A stretch of DNA of 25,677 bases from the NCBI GenBank assembly GCA_964411925.1, contig CAYPNI010000061.1, forward strand, positions 1-25,677. Reading direction: 5' to 3'. Below the pieces are notes generated by a model. That model was not told the origin of the DNA. It saw nothing but the letters and a program-made list of their open reading frames with translations, and searched no databases. This document shows, one piece after another, positions 6,602-14,881 of this stretch. The stretch comes from VFKU01 sp964411925. Its GTDB lineage: Bacteria; Hydrogenedentota; Hydrogenedentia; Hydrogenedentales; GCA-2746185. Position 1 is the stretch's first letter, and each line of letters starts with the position of its first letter. Both the position numbers and the translations under genes were made by a program.

Positions 6602-8575
6602 ATGAATGGATTTTTCAAGCAGATCTCGATTTGGATCATCCTGCTCATCATCGTGCTGCTCGGCCTGTCCACATTCTCCAAGCAATCGGGCAGCAAGGCC
6701 CAGTTGTGGTCGAAGCAGTTCGAGGAACAGCTCTTCAAAGAGCCTCCCAATATCGAATCCGTGCAGATTTCCCGCCTGCCGGAGGAGCAGTTCCGGTTCA
6801 AAGTGAAGTTCAAGGACGCCGTCGAGGGCCATTCCTCGATGGAATTCGAGACGCACGAGTATCCCGAAGCCTGGAAGGCGCGGCTGGATAACGCCAATAT
6901 CCCGTCGGATACCCACACCGAAAACATGGTCTGGCAGGGGCTCCTGTTCAACCTGTTGCCGGTCATCATCATCATCGGCCTGTTCTGGTTTTTCATGTTC
7001 CGGCAGATGCAGGGCGGCAGTAACAAGGCCCTCTCCTTCGGCAAGAGCCGCGCGCGGCGCATCAGCCCCGGTGACAAGATGGTCACGTTCAAGGACGTGG
7101 CCGGCGTGGACGAGGCGAAGGAAGAATTGCAGGAAATCATCGAGTTCCTGCGAGATCCCAAGAAATTCACCAAGCTCGGCGGTCGCATCCCCAAGGGCGT
7201 GTTGCTGATCGGCCCTCCGGGGTCGGGCAAGACGCTCCTGGCGCGCGCCGTGGCCGGCGAGGCGAACGTGCCCTTTTTCGCGATCAGCGGGTCCGACTTC
7301 GTCGAGATGTTCGTGGGCGTGGGCGCGAGCCGCGTGCGCGATTTGTTCCAGCAGGGGCAGAAGAACGCGCCGTGCATCATCTTCAACGACGAGATTGACG
7401 CGGTCGGCCGACAGCGCGGCGCCGGCTTAGGCGGCGGTCACGACGAACGCGAACAGACGCTGAACCAGTTGCTCGTCGAGATGGACGGGTTTAATTCCAA
7501 CGAAGGCGTCATTCTGATGGCGGCGACCAACCGGCCCGACGTGCTCGACAAGGCGTTGCTGCGCCCGGGACGTTTCGACCGCCAGGTCGTCGTGCCCAAT
7601 CCCGATATCGTCGGCCGCGAAGCGATCCTCAACATCCACATCCGCAACAACAAGGTGCCGGTGGACGGCGACGTTGACGTGCGCACGATCGCGCGCGGGA
7701 CACCGGGCTTCTCGGGCGCCGACCTCGCCAACCTCGTGAACGAGGCGGCGCTGCTCGCCGCGCGCCGCAACCAGGAAACGGTGTCGCGCCACGACTTCGA
7801 CGAGGCCAAGGACCGCGTGATGATGGGTCCGGAACGCCGCAGCATGGTGATCAGCGCGAAGGAAGCGCGCATGACGGCCGTGCACGAGGCGGGCCATGCG
7901 CTGGTGTGCCGGCTGATGCCCGAGGCGGACCCGGTGCACAAGGTGACGATCATTCCGCGCGGGCCGTCGCTCGGCCTGACCAGTTGGCTGCCCGAGGAAG
8001 ACCGGCACAGCCTGTCACGTCGTTATCTGGCCGCGATGCTGCGCGTGGCGATGGGCGGGCGCGCCGCCGAGGAGATCGTCTACAACGAGTTCACCACGGG
8101 CGCCGCGGGCGACCTTCAGATGGCGACGAACCAGGCGCACGCGATGGTCTGCGAGTACGGCATGAGCGATCTTGGCCCGGTCGCGTTCACGGGCGGCAAG
8201 GAGATTTTCCTCGGCCGCGATTTCAGCAAGGAGCGCGACTTCTCCGAAGAGACGGCCGCGCGGATCGACGCGGAAATCCGCAATATGCTCGAGCGCGCGT
8301 ACAGCGATTCGAAGGAGTTGCTGACCACGCACCGCAAGGTGCTCGACGCGATCACGGACGCGCTCGTCGAACGCGAGACGCTTGACGGCAAGGAACTCGA
8401 CGAGATCATCGTCCGCATCGGCGGCCGGCAGATCCTGCCCATCAAGGAAGAGCCCAAACCGCCTACGAAACCCAGCGCGACCGTAACCCCCGAGCCGCGC
8501 CGCCGCATCGTCGAGGACGACGAGCGCGGCATCGATCCTGTTCCGCCGGGCGACATCGTCCCCGGGACGGCGTGA
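6602..8575 (+). CDS. ftsH: ATP-dependent zinc metalloprotease FtsH
   Basis: Membrane-bound AAA+ protease that degrades misfolded and regulatory proteins. The 657 residues contain TM1 (8-25), a periplasmic domain, TM2 (114-133), the AAA domain with Walker A GPPGSGKT (204-211), pore motif FVEMFVGVGA, SRH region ATNRPDVLDKALLRPGRFDR, and the protease domain with HEAGH (428-432) and the third zinc ligand Asp504 in TTGAAGDLQ. The Walker B strand reads IIFNDEID: residue 262 is Asn, where FtsH proteins normally have Ile or Val. The Pro-rich, charged C-terminal tail is typical. An intrinsic terminator follows, yet folP and glmM come next in the order seen in E. coli. Confidence 0.97.
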   Translation: MNGFFKQISIWIILLIIVLLGLSTFSKQSGSKAQLWSKQFEEQLFKEPPNIESVQISRLPEEQFRFKVKFKDAVEGHSSMEFETHEYPEAWKARLDNANIPSDTHTENMVWQGLLFNLLPVIIIIGLFWFFMFRQMQGGSNKALSFGKSRARRISPGDKMVTFKDVAGVDEAKEELQEIIEFLRDPKKFTKLGGRIPKGVLLIGPPGSGKTLLARAVAGEANVPFFAISGSDFVEMFVGVGASRVRDLFQQGQKNAPCIIFNDEIDAVGRQRGAGLGGGHDEREQTLNQLLVEMDGFNSNEGVILMAATNRPDVLDKALLRPGRFDRQVVVPNPDIVGREAILNIHIRNNKVPVDGDVDVRTIARGTPGFSGADLANLVNEAALLAARRNQETVSRHDFDEAKDRVMMGPERRSMVISAKEARMTAVHEAGHALVCRLMPEADPVHKVTIIPRGPSLGLTSWLPEEDRHSLSRRYLAAMLRVAMGGRAAEEIVYNEFTTGAAGDLQMATNQAHAMVCEYGMSDLGPVAFTGGKEIFLGRDFSKERDFSEETAARIDAEIRNMLERAYSDSKELLTTHRKVLDAITDALVERETLDGKELDEIIVRIGGRQILPIKEEPKPPTKPSATVTPEPRRRIVEDDERGIDPVPPGDIVPGTA

Positions 8576-8631
8576 GACTCATGTCGCAAGGGACTGGTTG
8601 CGTATAGCCCCGCAAAGGCGATTGATAGTAG

Positions 8632-8663
8632 CCCGCCGATTCTTCGGCGGGTTTCGTCATTTT
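8632..8663 (+). terminator. intrinsic terminator after ftsH
   Basis: An 8-bp perfect stem (CCCGCCGA/TCGGCGGG) with loop TTCT is followed by TTTCGTCATTTT. It lies 57 bases after the ftsH stop. The T-tract is interrupted, so termination may be partial and allow read-through into folP. Confidence 0.7.
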
Positions 8664-8670
8664 AAGTGAG

Positions 8671-8726
8671 GCACGACTCCCGCAGGGACGACTGAATCGG
8701 CGGCTCAGCCGTTCCTTCGGGACTTC
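8671..8726. repeat. palindromic element with a GACTCCCGCAGGGACGACT core
   Basis: The stretch joins CTCCCGCAGGGA, a small hairpin at 8701-8711 (CGGCT/AGCCG) and TCCTTCGGGA, which partly pairs back with the first segment. It resembles CCCGNAGGGAC palindromes that I recall between genes in other genomes. It fills the gap between the ftsH terminator and folP. Confidence 0.5.
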
Positions 8727-8738
8727 TAGATTGATTGG

Positions 8739-9557
8739 GTGTCCGAATCTATGAAGACGTTGGTCATGGGCGTGCTCAACGCCACGCCGGACTCATTCTA
8801 TGCGCCGAGCCGTGTCAGAGATCCGCGTACGGCGCTGAATCGCGCTCGACAAATGATCGCCGACGGCGCGGACATTCTCGATGTCGGCGGCGAATCGTCG
8901 CGACCCGGTTCTGACCCGGTCACTCAGGGCGAGGAACTGCGCCGCGTTGTCCCAGTGCTCGAATCGATCTCGGGACACGGATACCGGATTTCCATCGACA
9001 CTTACCGCGCGGAGACCGTCCGGCAGGCGCTGGCCTTCGGCGTGACAATGGTCAACGACATCACCGCGCTTCGAGGGGACGCGGAAACGGCCGCGGTCGT
9101 GGCGGAATCGGGCGTGGACTGCGTGCTGATGCATATGCTAGGCACGCCAAAAAACATGCAAACCGCACCGGAATACAAGGACGTAGTGGACGATATTTGC
9201 CGCTTTTTCGAGGAACGCCTCGCGTTCGCGGTCCGCGCGGGAATCGCCGAAAACAGGCTCTGGCTCGACCCCGGCTTTGGCTTTGGGAAGACGGTGCGGC
9301 ATAATTTAGACATGCTCCGGCGACTGGCCGAGTTCAAGCGGTTTGGCCGGCCGCTGCTGGTGGGCACGTCGAACAAGGCGACCCTGGGGGCCGTCCTGGG
9401 CGGCGCGGAGCCGAACGATCGCGCGGAGGGGACCGCGGCGAGCGTAGCCATCGCCGTGATGAACGGCGCGGACGCCGTGCGCGTGCACGATGTCCGCGCG
9501 ATGGCGCGGGTGGTGCGGGTGTGCGATACGGTGGCGGGGAGGCGCGAGTATGAGTGA
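8739..9557 (+). CDS. folP: dihydropteroate synthase
   Basis: Joins 6-hydroxymethyl-dihydropterin pyrophosphate to p-aminobenzoate in folate synthesis; cytosolic TIM barrel, 272 residues (usual size). Motifs in order: MGVLNATPDSF (10-20), DVGGESSRPG (48-57), SIDTYR (85-90), VNDITAL (105-111), MHMLGTPKNMQ, DPGFGFGKT (177-185), GTSNKATLG (209-217) and RVHDV. In the substrate loop the usual SRKS is SNKA, with Lys213 kept but Arg replaced by Asn212, and the SDGG after the first motif is YAPS. The start is GTG 8739 or ATG 8751; neither has a good ribosome site. It overlaps glmM by eight bases. Confidence 0.93.
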   Translation: MSESMKTLVMGVLNATPDSFYAPSRVRDPRTALNRARQMIADGADILDVGGESSRPGSDPVTQGEELRRVVPVLESISGHGYRISIDTYRAETVRQALAFGVTMVNDITALRGDAETAAVVAESGVDCVLMHMLGTPKNMQTAPEYKDVVDDICRFFEERLAFAVRAGIAENRLWLDPGFGFGKTVRHNLDMLRRLAEFKRFGRPLLVGTSNKATLGAVLGGAEPNDRAEGTAASVAIAVMNGADAVRVHDVRAMARVVRVCDTVAGRREYE

Positions 9558-10893
9558 GCGGTTGTTCGGCACGGACGGCATACGCGGCGAGGCCAATGTC
9601 TACCCGATGACGCCCGAGGTGGCGTTGCGCGTCGGACGCGCCGCGGGCTACCTCTTCCGCAAGGACGACAACCCGCACACGGTGCTCATCGGCAAAGACA
9701 CGCGCCAGTCGGGCTACATGATCGAGACCGCGCTTACGGCCGGGTTCTGTTCCATGGGCATCAACGTGCGTCTCGTCGGCCCGCTACCGACGCCCGGCGT
9801 GTCCTACATCATGCGCAGCCTGCGCGCGGATGCGGGCGTGATGATCTCCGCCTCGCACAATCCGTATTACGACAACGGCATCAAGTTTTTCGCGCGCGAC
9901 GGTTACAAACTGCCCGACGAAATCGAGGACGAGATCGAGCGGCTCGTCCTGGGCACGGAAATCGACAGCGTGCGCCCCACCGGCACGCGCCTCGGCCGCG
10001 CACGGCGGATCGAGGACGCCGGTGGGCGGTTCATCGAGTACGCGAAGTCCACTTTCCCCCGGGGTATGCGCCTCGACGGGCTCAAGATCGTCTGCGACGC
10101 GGCGAACGGCGCGGCATACCACGTCGGGCCGGACACGCTCTCCGAACTCGGCGCGGAAGTCGTGCCGCTCGGCGTCAACCCGGACGGGACGAACATCAAC
10201 GCGAACTGCGGGTCGATGTTCCCCGAGGTGATGCGGTCGAAGGTCATCACCGAGAAGGCCCACCTCGGCATCGCGTTCGACGGCGACGGCGACCGCGTGC
10301 TCATGGCGGACGAAGACGGCCGCATGCTCGACGGCAATGCGCTGCTCGCCATCCTGGCGACGGACATGATCGAGCGCAAGGCGCTGCCCAAGAAGACACT
10401 CGTGACGACGATTATGGCGAACGGGGGCCTCGAACGCGTCCTCGCGCCGATCGGCGGCAAGCTCGTCCGCACGAAGGTCGGCGACCGCTACGTCGTCGAG
10501 GCGATGCGCCGCGAGGGGTTTATGCTCGGCGGCGAGTCGTCAGGCCACATCATCATGCTCGACTACAACACGACCGGCGACGCGCTCATCACCGTGCTGC
10601 AACTCCTCGCGACGATGGTGCGCCGCGAGCGCCGGCTGTCCGACCTTGCTCGCGGTTACGAGGCCATGCCCGAACGCCACGCCAAGGTGCCGATCCAGCA
10701 CGGCGCGCGTCCGTCCGAAGAGGCGCTGGACAAGGTGCGCAAGAAGGCGGAGGCGGAGCTCAACGGCCAGGGCCGCGTGGTCATTCGCCCGTCGGGCACG
10801 GAGCCCGTCATCCGCGTGATGGTCCAGCACGTGTCAGACCGGGCCGCGGAGACGCTCGTGCAGGAACTCGCGGACGACATCAGCGCGCTGTAG
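9550..10893 (+). CDS. glmM: phosphoglucosamine mutase
   Basis: Interconverts glucosamine-6-phosphate and glucosamine-1-phosphate, the step before UDP-GlcNAc for peptidoglycan and lipopolysaccharide. 447 residues, full length. N-terminal LFGTDGIRG, active-site serine in SASHNP (Ser102), metal-binding DGDGDR (244-249), sugar-binding GESSGH and C-terminal phosphate-binding RPSGTEPVIRVM are all intact. The start is fixed by the GTDGIRG beginning; the ATG lies within the folP end, implying coupled translation. GlmM supplies UDP-GlcNAc synthesis and so, indirectly, the WbpA-like enzyme encoded 7 kb away. Confidence 0.96.
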   Translation: MSERLFGTDGIRGEANVYPMTPEVALRVGRAAGYLFRKDDNPHTVLIGKDTRQSGYMIETALTAGFCSMGINVRLVGPLPTPGVSYIMRSLRADAGVMISASHNPYYDNGIKFFARDGYKLPDEIEDEIERLVLGTEIDSVRPTGTRLGRARRIEDAGGRFIEYAKSTFPRGMRLDGLKIVCDAANGAAYHVGPDTLSELGAEVVPLGVNPDGTNINANCGSMFPEVMRSKVITEKAHLGIAFDGDGDRVLMADEDGRMLDGNALLAILATDMIERKALPKKTLVTTIMANGGLERVLAPIGGKLVRTKVGDRYVVEAMRREGFMLGGESSGHIIMLDYNTTGDALITVLQLLATMVRRERRLSDLARGYEAMPERHAKVPIQHGARPSEEALDKVRKKAEAELNGQGRVVIRPSGTEPVIRVMVQHVSDRAAETLVQELADDISAL

Positions 10894-10905
10894 ATCCTCT
10901 CATTC

Positions 10906-10953
10906 ATCCTATTCCTCGCATGGGCGTCATGGGAAGAATGGGACGAATAGGAA
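10906..10953. repeat. imperfect palindrome, TCCTATTC/GAATAGGA
   Basis: ATCCTATTCCTCGCATG is matched at about 13 of 17 positions by the reverse complement of the right half, which contains GGGACGAATAGGAAG. The right half resembles the tandem units at 2871-2900. It lies between the convergent glmM and SUMF1-type genes. Confidence 0.55.
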
Positions 10954-10962
10954 GCGGACACC

Positions 10963-11835
10963 TCAGGGCTCAACCACGACCACGCGCATGCCGATGTGGT
11001 CGTAGCGCCGCTCGGGCTCGAATCGCTGGCGAAACGCCGAGCGCGACGGCCAGCCGGGGTCGGTCCAGGCGCTGCCGCGGCGGGATCGCGAGTAGTTACC
11101 GTCATCGTTCGGCGTGCCGCGCGCGTCGTACAGGTCGGGGTCGATGCCCCCGGGCAATCGCGATCGCGCCCAGTCGCGGCACCACTCAACCTCGTTGCCG
11201 TGCATGTCGTGAATGCCCCAGGCGTTCGGCGGATAGCTGCCGACGGGACAGGCCCGGTTCAGTGCAGGCGCCTCCGGCGCACCGCCGTAGGGCGGATTCT
11301 TGATGTTTGCCTGCGTGCTGTTGATCGAGTCGCCGAACGCCGTCGCCGTCGTCGTCCCCGCGCGGCACGCGTACTCCCATTGCGCCTCGGTCGGCAGGCG
11401 AAACTCCCACGTGTCGGACAGTTCACCTGCGGCGCGCGCCGCGGCGGTCGCGCGCCGGCAGAAGTCCTCCGCTTCGGCGTAGTTCACGTTGTACAGCGCG
11501 AAGTTGTCGCCGATCCCCGCGATTTCGGTCACCTCGCCCGGCAACTCGCCCACGATTCGCTTCCAGTCGCCCTGCGTAACCTCGAATTGCCCGATCCAGA
11601 AACCCTTGGTGAGCGTGACCTCAACCTGATCCTCGCCCGGCCGGCGCTCGGGCTCGGTGCGCGGGCTGCCCATCGTGAACGTGCCCGGCGGACACCACCG
11701 CATCGGCATCCCGGCGACGACGCGCGCGTCGCCCGCCGTTTCGCCGCGGATTTCGTCCGAGGCCGTCGCGCAGCCCGGCGCGCCGGCGACAAGTAACACG
11801 AGCCCAACGGTATAGTGCCAACTCCGCGCGCGCAT
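10963..11835 (-). CDS. SUMF1/EgtB/PvdO-type (FGE-sulfatase domain) lipoprotein
   Basis: A 290-residue exported protein. Residues 1-22 are a lipoprotein signal ending GAPGC. The rest is one formylglycine-generating-enzyme-like domain: PPGTFTMGS, FWIGQFEVTQGDW, RLPTEAQWEYACRAGT, MHGNEVEWCRDW, then RRGSAW and a final GMRVV. In true FGE the segment after GGS carries the copper/active-site cysteines; here RRGSAWTDPGW...SAFRQRF has none, so it is unlikely to make formylglycine. It is more likely a binding or structural member, or a SUMF1-fold enzyme of another type. GGAGGA six bases before the ATG fixes the start. No sulfatase gene is nearby. Confidence 0.87.
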   Translation of the reverse strand: MRARSWHYTVGLVLLVAGAPGCATASDEIRGETAGDARVVAGMPMRWCPPGTFTMGSPRTEPERRPGEDQVEVTLTKGFWIGQFEVTQGDWKRIVGELPGEVTEIAGIGDNFALYNVNYAEAEDFCRRATAAARAAGELSDTWEFRLPTEAQWEYACRAGTTTATAFGDSINSTQANIKNPPYGGAPEAPALNRACPVGSYPPNAWGIHDMHGNEVEWCRDWARSRLPGGIDPDLYDARGTPNDDGNYSRSRRGSAWTDPGWPSRSAFRQRFEPERRYDHIGMRVVVVEP

Positions 11836-11892
11836 ATCGGTCCTCCATCGAGCAACAACGATTGAGGTGAAACTTTCGTTGACGTGTACACC

Positions 11893-12006
11893 CTCATCGT
11901 AGTCTTTATCGTCATCGTTATCGTAATCGGGAGTTTGAGGGGCCGTGCGGTCGGAATCAGTCGATTACGATTATGATGAAGATAAGGATGAGGATAAGGA
12001 TAAGGA
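11893..12006. repeat. GATTAC/GATAAG quasi-repeat forming a long imperfect inverted repeat
   Basis: The left arm (11893-11929) is built of ATCGTN units ending in TCGTAATCG; the right arm (11962-12006) starts CGATTACGAT and continues as GATGAAGATAAGGATGAGG. The reverse complement of the left arm follows the right arm closely over its first 25 bases. The arms are 32 bases apart. The region between the SUMF1-type gene and ilvA shows no other signal. Confidence 0.7.
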
Positions 12007-12104
12007 AGAGGGTTACGGTGAACATATTGATGACTTAGTCCGGGCGCGCTTCTTGATCCTCCTCGTTTGTGTTCGTCTCCTGCAGTGCTTCAGACTGGGC
12101 GCCT

Positions 12105-13613
12105 ATGTCCTTGCGCGATCAACTCTTCCGCGAAATTCTCATGGCGCGCCAGCGCGTCTACCAGATCGGCCGTCCCGCACCGGTCGAGTTGCTGCATCTG
12201 CCCGTCGTCGAGGCCGAGGTGTACGTCAAACGCGAGGACCTGAGCCCGATCCACTCCTACAAGTGGCGCGGCGCGTACAACCGCATGGTCCAGCTCGACG
12301 CCATCTCGCGCGAGCGCGGCGTCGTCGCGGCCTCCGCGGGCAACCACGCGCAGGGCGTCGCGCTGGCCGCGTGTCAGCTCGGCATCCCCGCGCGCATCTA
12401 CATGCCGGTGTCGTCGCCCCGCATGAAACAGCTCGCCGTCAAGCGCCACGGACAGAACCGGGTCGAGGTCATCCTGCACGGTGACAGTTACAGCGATGCC
12501 GCCGCGCGTGCGCTCGAGGACGTGGCCGAGTCGAAGAGCCCGTTCATCCACCCGTACGACGACCTGAGCACGATGGGCGGCCAGGGGACACTGGCGGACG
12601 AGGCCATCATGTCGGGCCACGGCCCGTTCGACGTCGCCTACCTGCAAATCGGCGGCGGGGGCATGGCGGCGTCGGTCGCGTGCTGGCTCAAGGCCTACCA
12701 CCCCGGCACGCGCATCGTCGGCGTGCAGAACGCCGGCCAGGCGTCGATGGCGGCCGCGTTCAGCGCGGGCAAGCCGGTCGAGCTGCCCTATGTCGATGTG
12801 TTCTGCGACGGCACGGCGGTCAAACAAGCGGGTCAACTGACGTATCCGCTGTGCCGGGAACTGCTTGACGAGATTGTGACCGTGACGAACGAAGAGGTGT
12901 GCGCGGCGATCCAGTGCGTGTGGGAGGCGACGCGCTGCATCCCGGAGCCGTCGGGCGCGATGGGCATCGCGGGCCTGATGAAGCAGCAGGGGCAGGTCAA
13001 GGGGCGCAAGGCGCTCACCGTGCTCACGGGCAGCAACCTCGATTTCGGCCAGCTCGCGTGGATCGGGCGACACGCGGGCATCGGCGGCGGCCGGCGCCGA
13101 TACATGCGATTCGAGATTCCCGAGAAACCCGGCGGGATGTTGTACCTGCTCGACAACGCGCTCGAAGGCGTGAACATCATCGAGTTCCAGTACGGCAAGG
13201 TGCACGCGACCAAGGCGTGGCCCGTGATCGGTTTCGAGGCCTCGCCGATCGAGCTTGACCTGCTGCACAAACGGCTCACGGAGATGGGCGTGCCACACGA
13301 AGACGTGACGTCCGAGGCCGACGTGGATTTCCGCATCATCCACTACGAGCCGGCGCTGTTCACCCACCCGTATTTCATCACCTTCGAGTTCCCGGAGCGC
13401 CCCGGCGCGCTGCACGACTTCCTGACGACCGTGCGCGGCCGCGCGAACCTGTGTTACTTCAATTACACGTTTACGGGCGAACTCGTCGGCCGCGCGCTGA
13501 TGGGCTTCGAGTTCGACTCCGAAGACGCGCGCGGGGCGTTCAGGAAGGTGCTCGAAGAGTCGCACCACGCCTGGCGCGAGATCCCCGAGAGCGCGGTCAA
13601 GCGCATCTTGTAG
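12105..13613 (+). CDS. ilvA: threonine dehydratase, biosynthetic type
   Basis: PLP enzyme turning threonine into 2-oxobutanoate, the first step to isoleucine. The 502 residues have the catalytic domain with the PLP lysine in SYKWRGAYN (Lys53; usual form SFKLRGAYN), SAGNHAQGVALAA, the phosphate loop GGGGMAASVA (usual third part LxAG) and TGSNLDFGQL. Two ACT-like regulatory segments follow, starting at EIPEKPGGM and EFPERPGAL, as in the feedback-regulated long form. ATG 12105 is preferred to an upstream GTG at 12069 because it gives the family's usual N-terminus; no strong ribosome site is seen for either. No other branched-chain amino acid gene is in the window. Confidence 0.93.
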   Translation: MSLRDQLFREILMARQRVYQIGRPAPVELLHLPVVEAEVYVKREDLSPIHSYKWRGAYNRMVQLDAISRERGVVAASAGNHAQGVALAACQLGIPARIYMPVSSPRMKQLAVKRHGQNRVEVILHGDSYSDAAARALEDVAESKSPFIHPYDDLSTMGGQGTLADEAIMSGHGPFDVAYLQIGGGGMAASVACWLKAYHPGTRIVGVQNAGQASMAAAFSAGKPVELPYVDVFCDGTAVKQAGQLTYPLCRELLDEIVTVTNEEVCAAIQCVWEATRCIPEPSGAMGIAGLMKQQGQVKGRKALTVLTGSNLDFGQLAWIGRHAGIGGGRRRYMRFEIPEKPGGMLYLLDNALEGVNIIEFQYGKVHATKAWPVIGFEASPIELDLLHKRLTEMGVPHEDVTSEADVDFRIIHYEPALFTHPYFITFEFPERPGALHDFLTTVRGRANLCYFNYTFTGELVGRALMGFEFDSEDARGAFRKVLEESHHAWREIPESAVKRIL

Positions 13614-13689
13614 CAGACGCGGCTTGGATTGGCGGGTATGCACGCGTTACAAGGTGATGGCCCTCCCCGCAAAGTCAAAGCTCCCTTTT

Positions 13690-13768
13690 GTCATCCTCGC
13701 GAAGGTCGGGATCTCATCAGACAGTGACGCCAAATTCGCGTAGAGATTCCCGCCTTCGCGGGAATGAC
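13690..13768. repeat. inverted repeat of the CATTCCCGCGAAGGCGGGAATC type
   Basis: Left arm 13690-13715 (GTCATCCTCGCGAAGG...) and right arm 13743-13768 (...CCTTCGCGGGAATGAC) are 26 bp each and nearly complementary, enclosing 27 bases. The right arm itself contains the hairpin CCCGCCTTCGCGGG. I recognise the sequence type as a dispersed repeat of many bacterial genomes (recall only). It lies between ilvA and the methyltransferase gene. Confidence 0.75.
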
Positions 13769-13867
13769 AGGTGGTAGTGGCTGCTACTGGCAGCGAATAG
13801 CGACTCGCGCATCGAAGCCAGTTTCGTCCATACTCTGTCGCTTCCCTTCGCAAAGGAGTATCGCCGC

Positions 13868-14881
13868 ATGTCCGCACCCCAAATCACTCCCGACAAGATC
13901 ATGCAACTCGGCATGGCGTTCTGGGGCTCGAAGACCCTGCTGAGCGCCGTCGAACTTGGCCTGTTCACCGAGCTCGCGCGCGGTCCGAAAAGCGGGGAGG
14001 ACCTGCGCAAGAAACTCGGGCTGCACGCGCGCAGCGCGCGCGATTTTTTTGATGCGCTGGTTGCGTTGGGGATGCTGAAACGTGACGGCGGCGTGTACTC
14101 GAACACACCGGAGACCGACGTGTTTCTCGATCGCGCCAAGCCGTCATACATCGGCGGCCTGCTGGAGATGGGCAACGCGCGGCTCTACCCCTTCTGGGCG
14201 AAACTGACAGAAGGCCTGAAGACGGGCAAACCGCAGAACGAGATTGCGGGGGGTGAGGACCTGTTTGCCGCTCTGTACGCAGACCCGGTGCGGCTCAAAC
14301 AGTTTGCGTCCGCGATGACCGGCATCAGCATCGGGACGGGCAAAGTCGCCGCGGAGAAGTTTCCCTGGGGCGACTTCAAGTCGTTCATCGACGTCGGCTG
14401 CGCCCAGGGCGGGTTCACCGCGCAAGTCGCGCTGGCCCATCCGCATCTGAAGGGCGGCGGGTTTGACCTGCCCAAAATCGGGCCGGTTTTCGACGAGTAT
14501 ATGAAGTCGCACGGGCTCGACGGCCGCATGAAATTCCATGGCGGGAGTTTCTTCGACGATCCGCTGCCGAAGGCCGATGTGATCGTCATGGGCCACATCC
14601 TGCATGACTGGGACCTCGCCGAGAAGAGAATGCTGACGAAGAAGGCATTCGACGCGTTGCCGGCGGGCGGTGCGTTCGTCGTGTACGAGGCGATCATCGA
14701 CAACGACCGGCGCGAAAACGCGTTCGGGCTGTTGATGAGCCTCAACATGCTGATCGAGACCCAGGGCGGGTTCGACTTCACTGGTGCCGACTGCGAAGGG
14801 TGGATGAAGGAGGCCGGGTTCCGCGCGACGCGCGTCGTCCACCTCGCCGGGCCGGATTCGATGGTGATTGGGATTAAGTAG
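13868..14881 (+). CDS. O-methyltransferase family 2 (ASMT-like)
   Basis: A 337-residue SAM-dependent methyltransferase. Residues 12-90 form the winged-helix dimerisation domain (AVELGLFTELARGP, then DALVALGMLKRDGGVYSNT), as in acetylserotonin/caffeate-type enzymes. The SAM site is FIDVGCAQGG (173-182; usual DVGGGxG), followed by FDLPKIGP and MGHILHDWD, whose His246-Asp247-Trp248 match the catalytic HDW of small-molecule O-methyltransferases. AAGGAG at 13853-13858 fixes the start. The substrate is unknown; no biosynthetic cluster surrounds it. Its stop codon is part of the repeat that begins at 14878. Confidence 0.88.
   Translation: MSAPQITPDKIMQLGMAFWGSKTLLSAVELGLFTELARGPKSGEDLRKKLGLHARSARDFFDALVALGMLKRDGGVYSNTPETDVFLDRAKPSYIGGLLEMGNARLYPFWAKLTEGLKTGKPQNEIAGGEDLFAALYADPVRLKQFASAMTGISIGTGKVAAEKFPWGDFKSFIDVGCAQGGFTAQVALAHPHLKGGGFDLPKIGPVFDEYMKSHGLDGRMKFHGGSFFDDPLPKADVIVMGHILHDWDLAEKRMLTKKAFDALPAGGAFVVYEAIIDNDRRENAFGLLMSLNMLIETQGGFDFTGADCEGWMKEAGFRATRVVHLAGPDSMVIGIK

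Noticed and set aside
10963..11835. Active formylglycine-generating enzyme
   Set aside because: The cysteine-containing active segment of true FGE is missing and no sulfatase gene is nearby.
11945..12484. Frame beginning with an acidic Asp/Glu/Lys repeat
   Set aside because: The acidic part is only the translation of the GATAAG quasi-repeat, and the rest is an out-of-frame reading of ilvA.
12090..13643. 517-codon open frame antisense to ilvA
   Set aside because: Arg/His/Ala-rich composition typical of the reverse strand of a GC-rich gene; ilvA on the other strand has all expected motifs.
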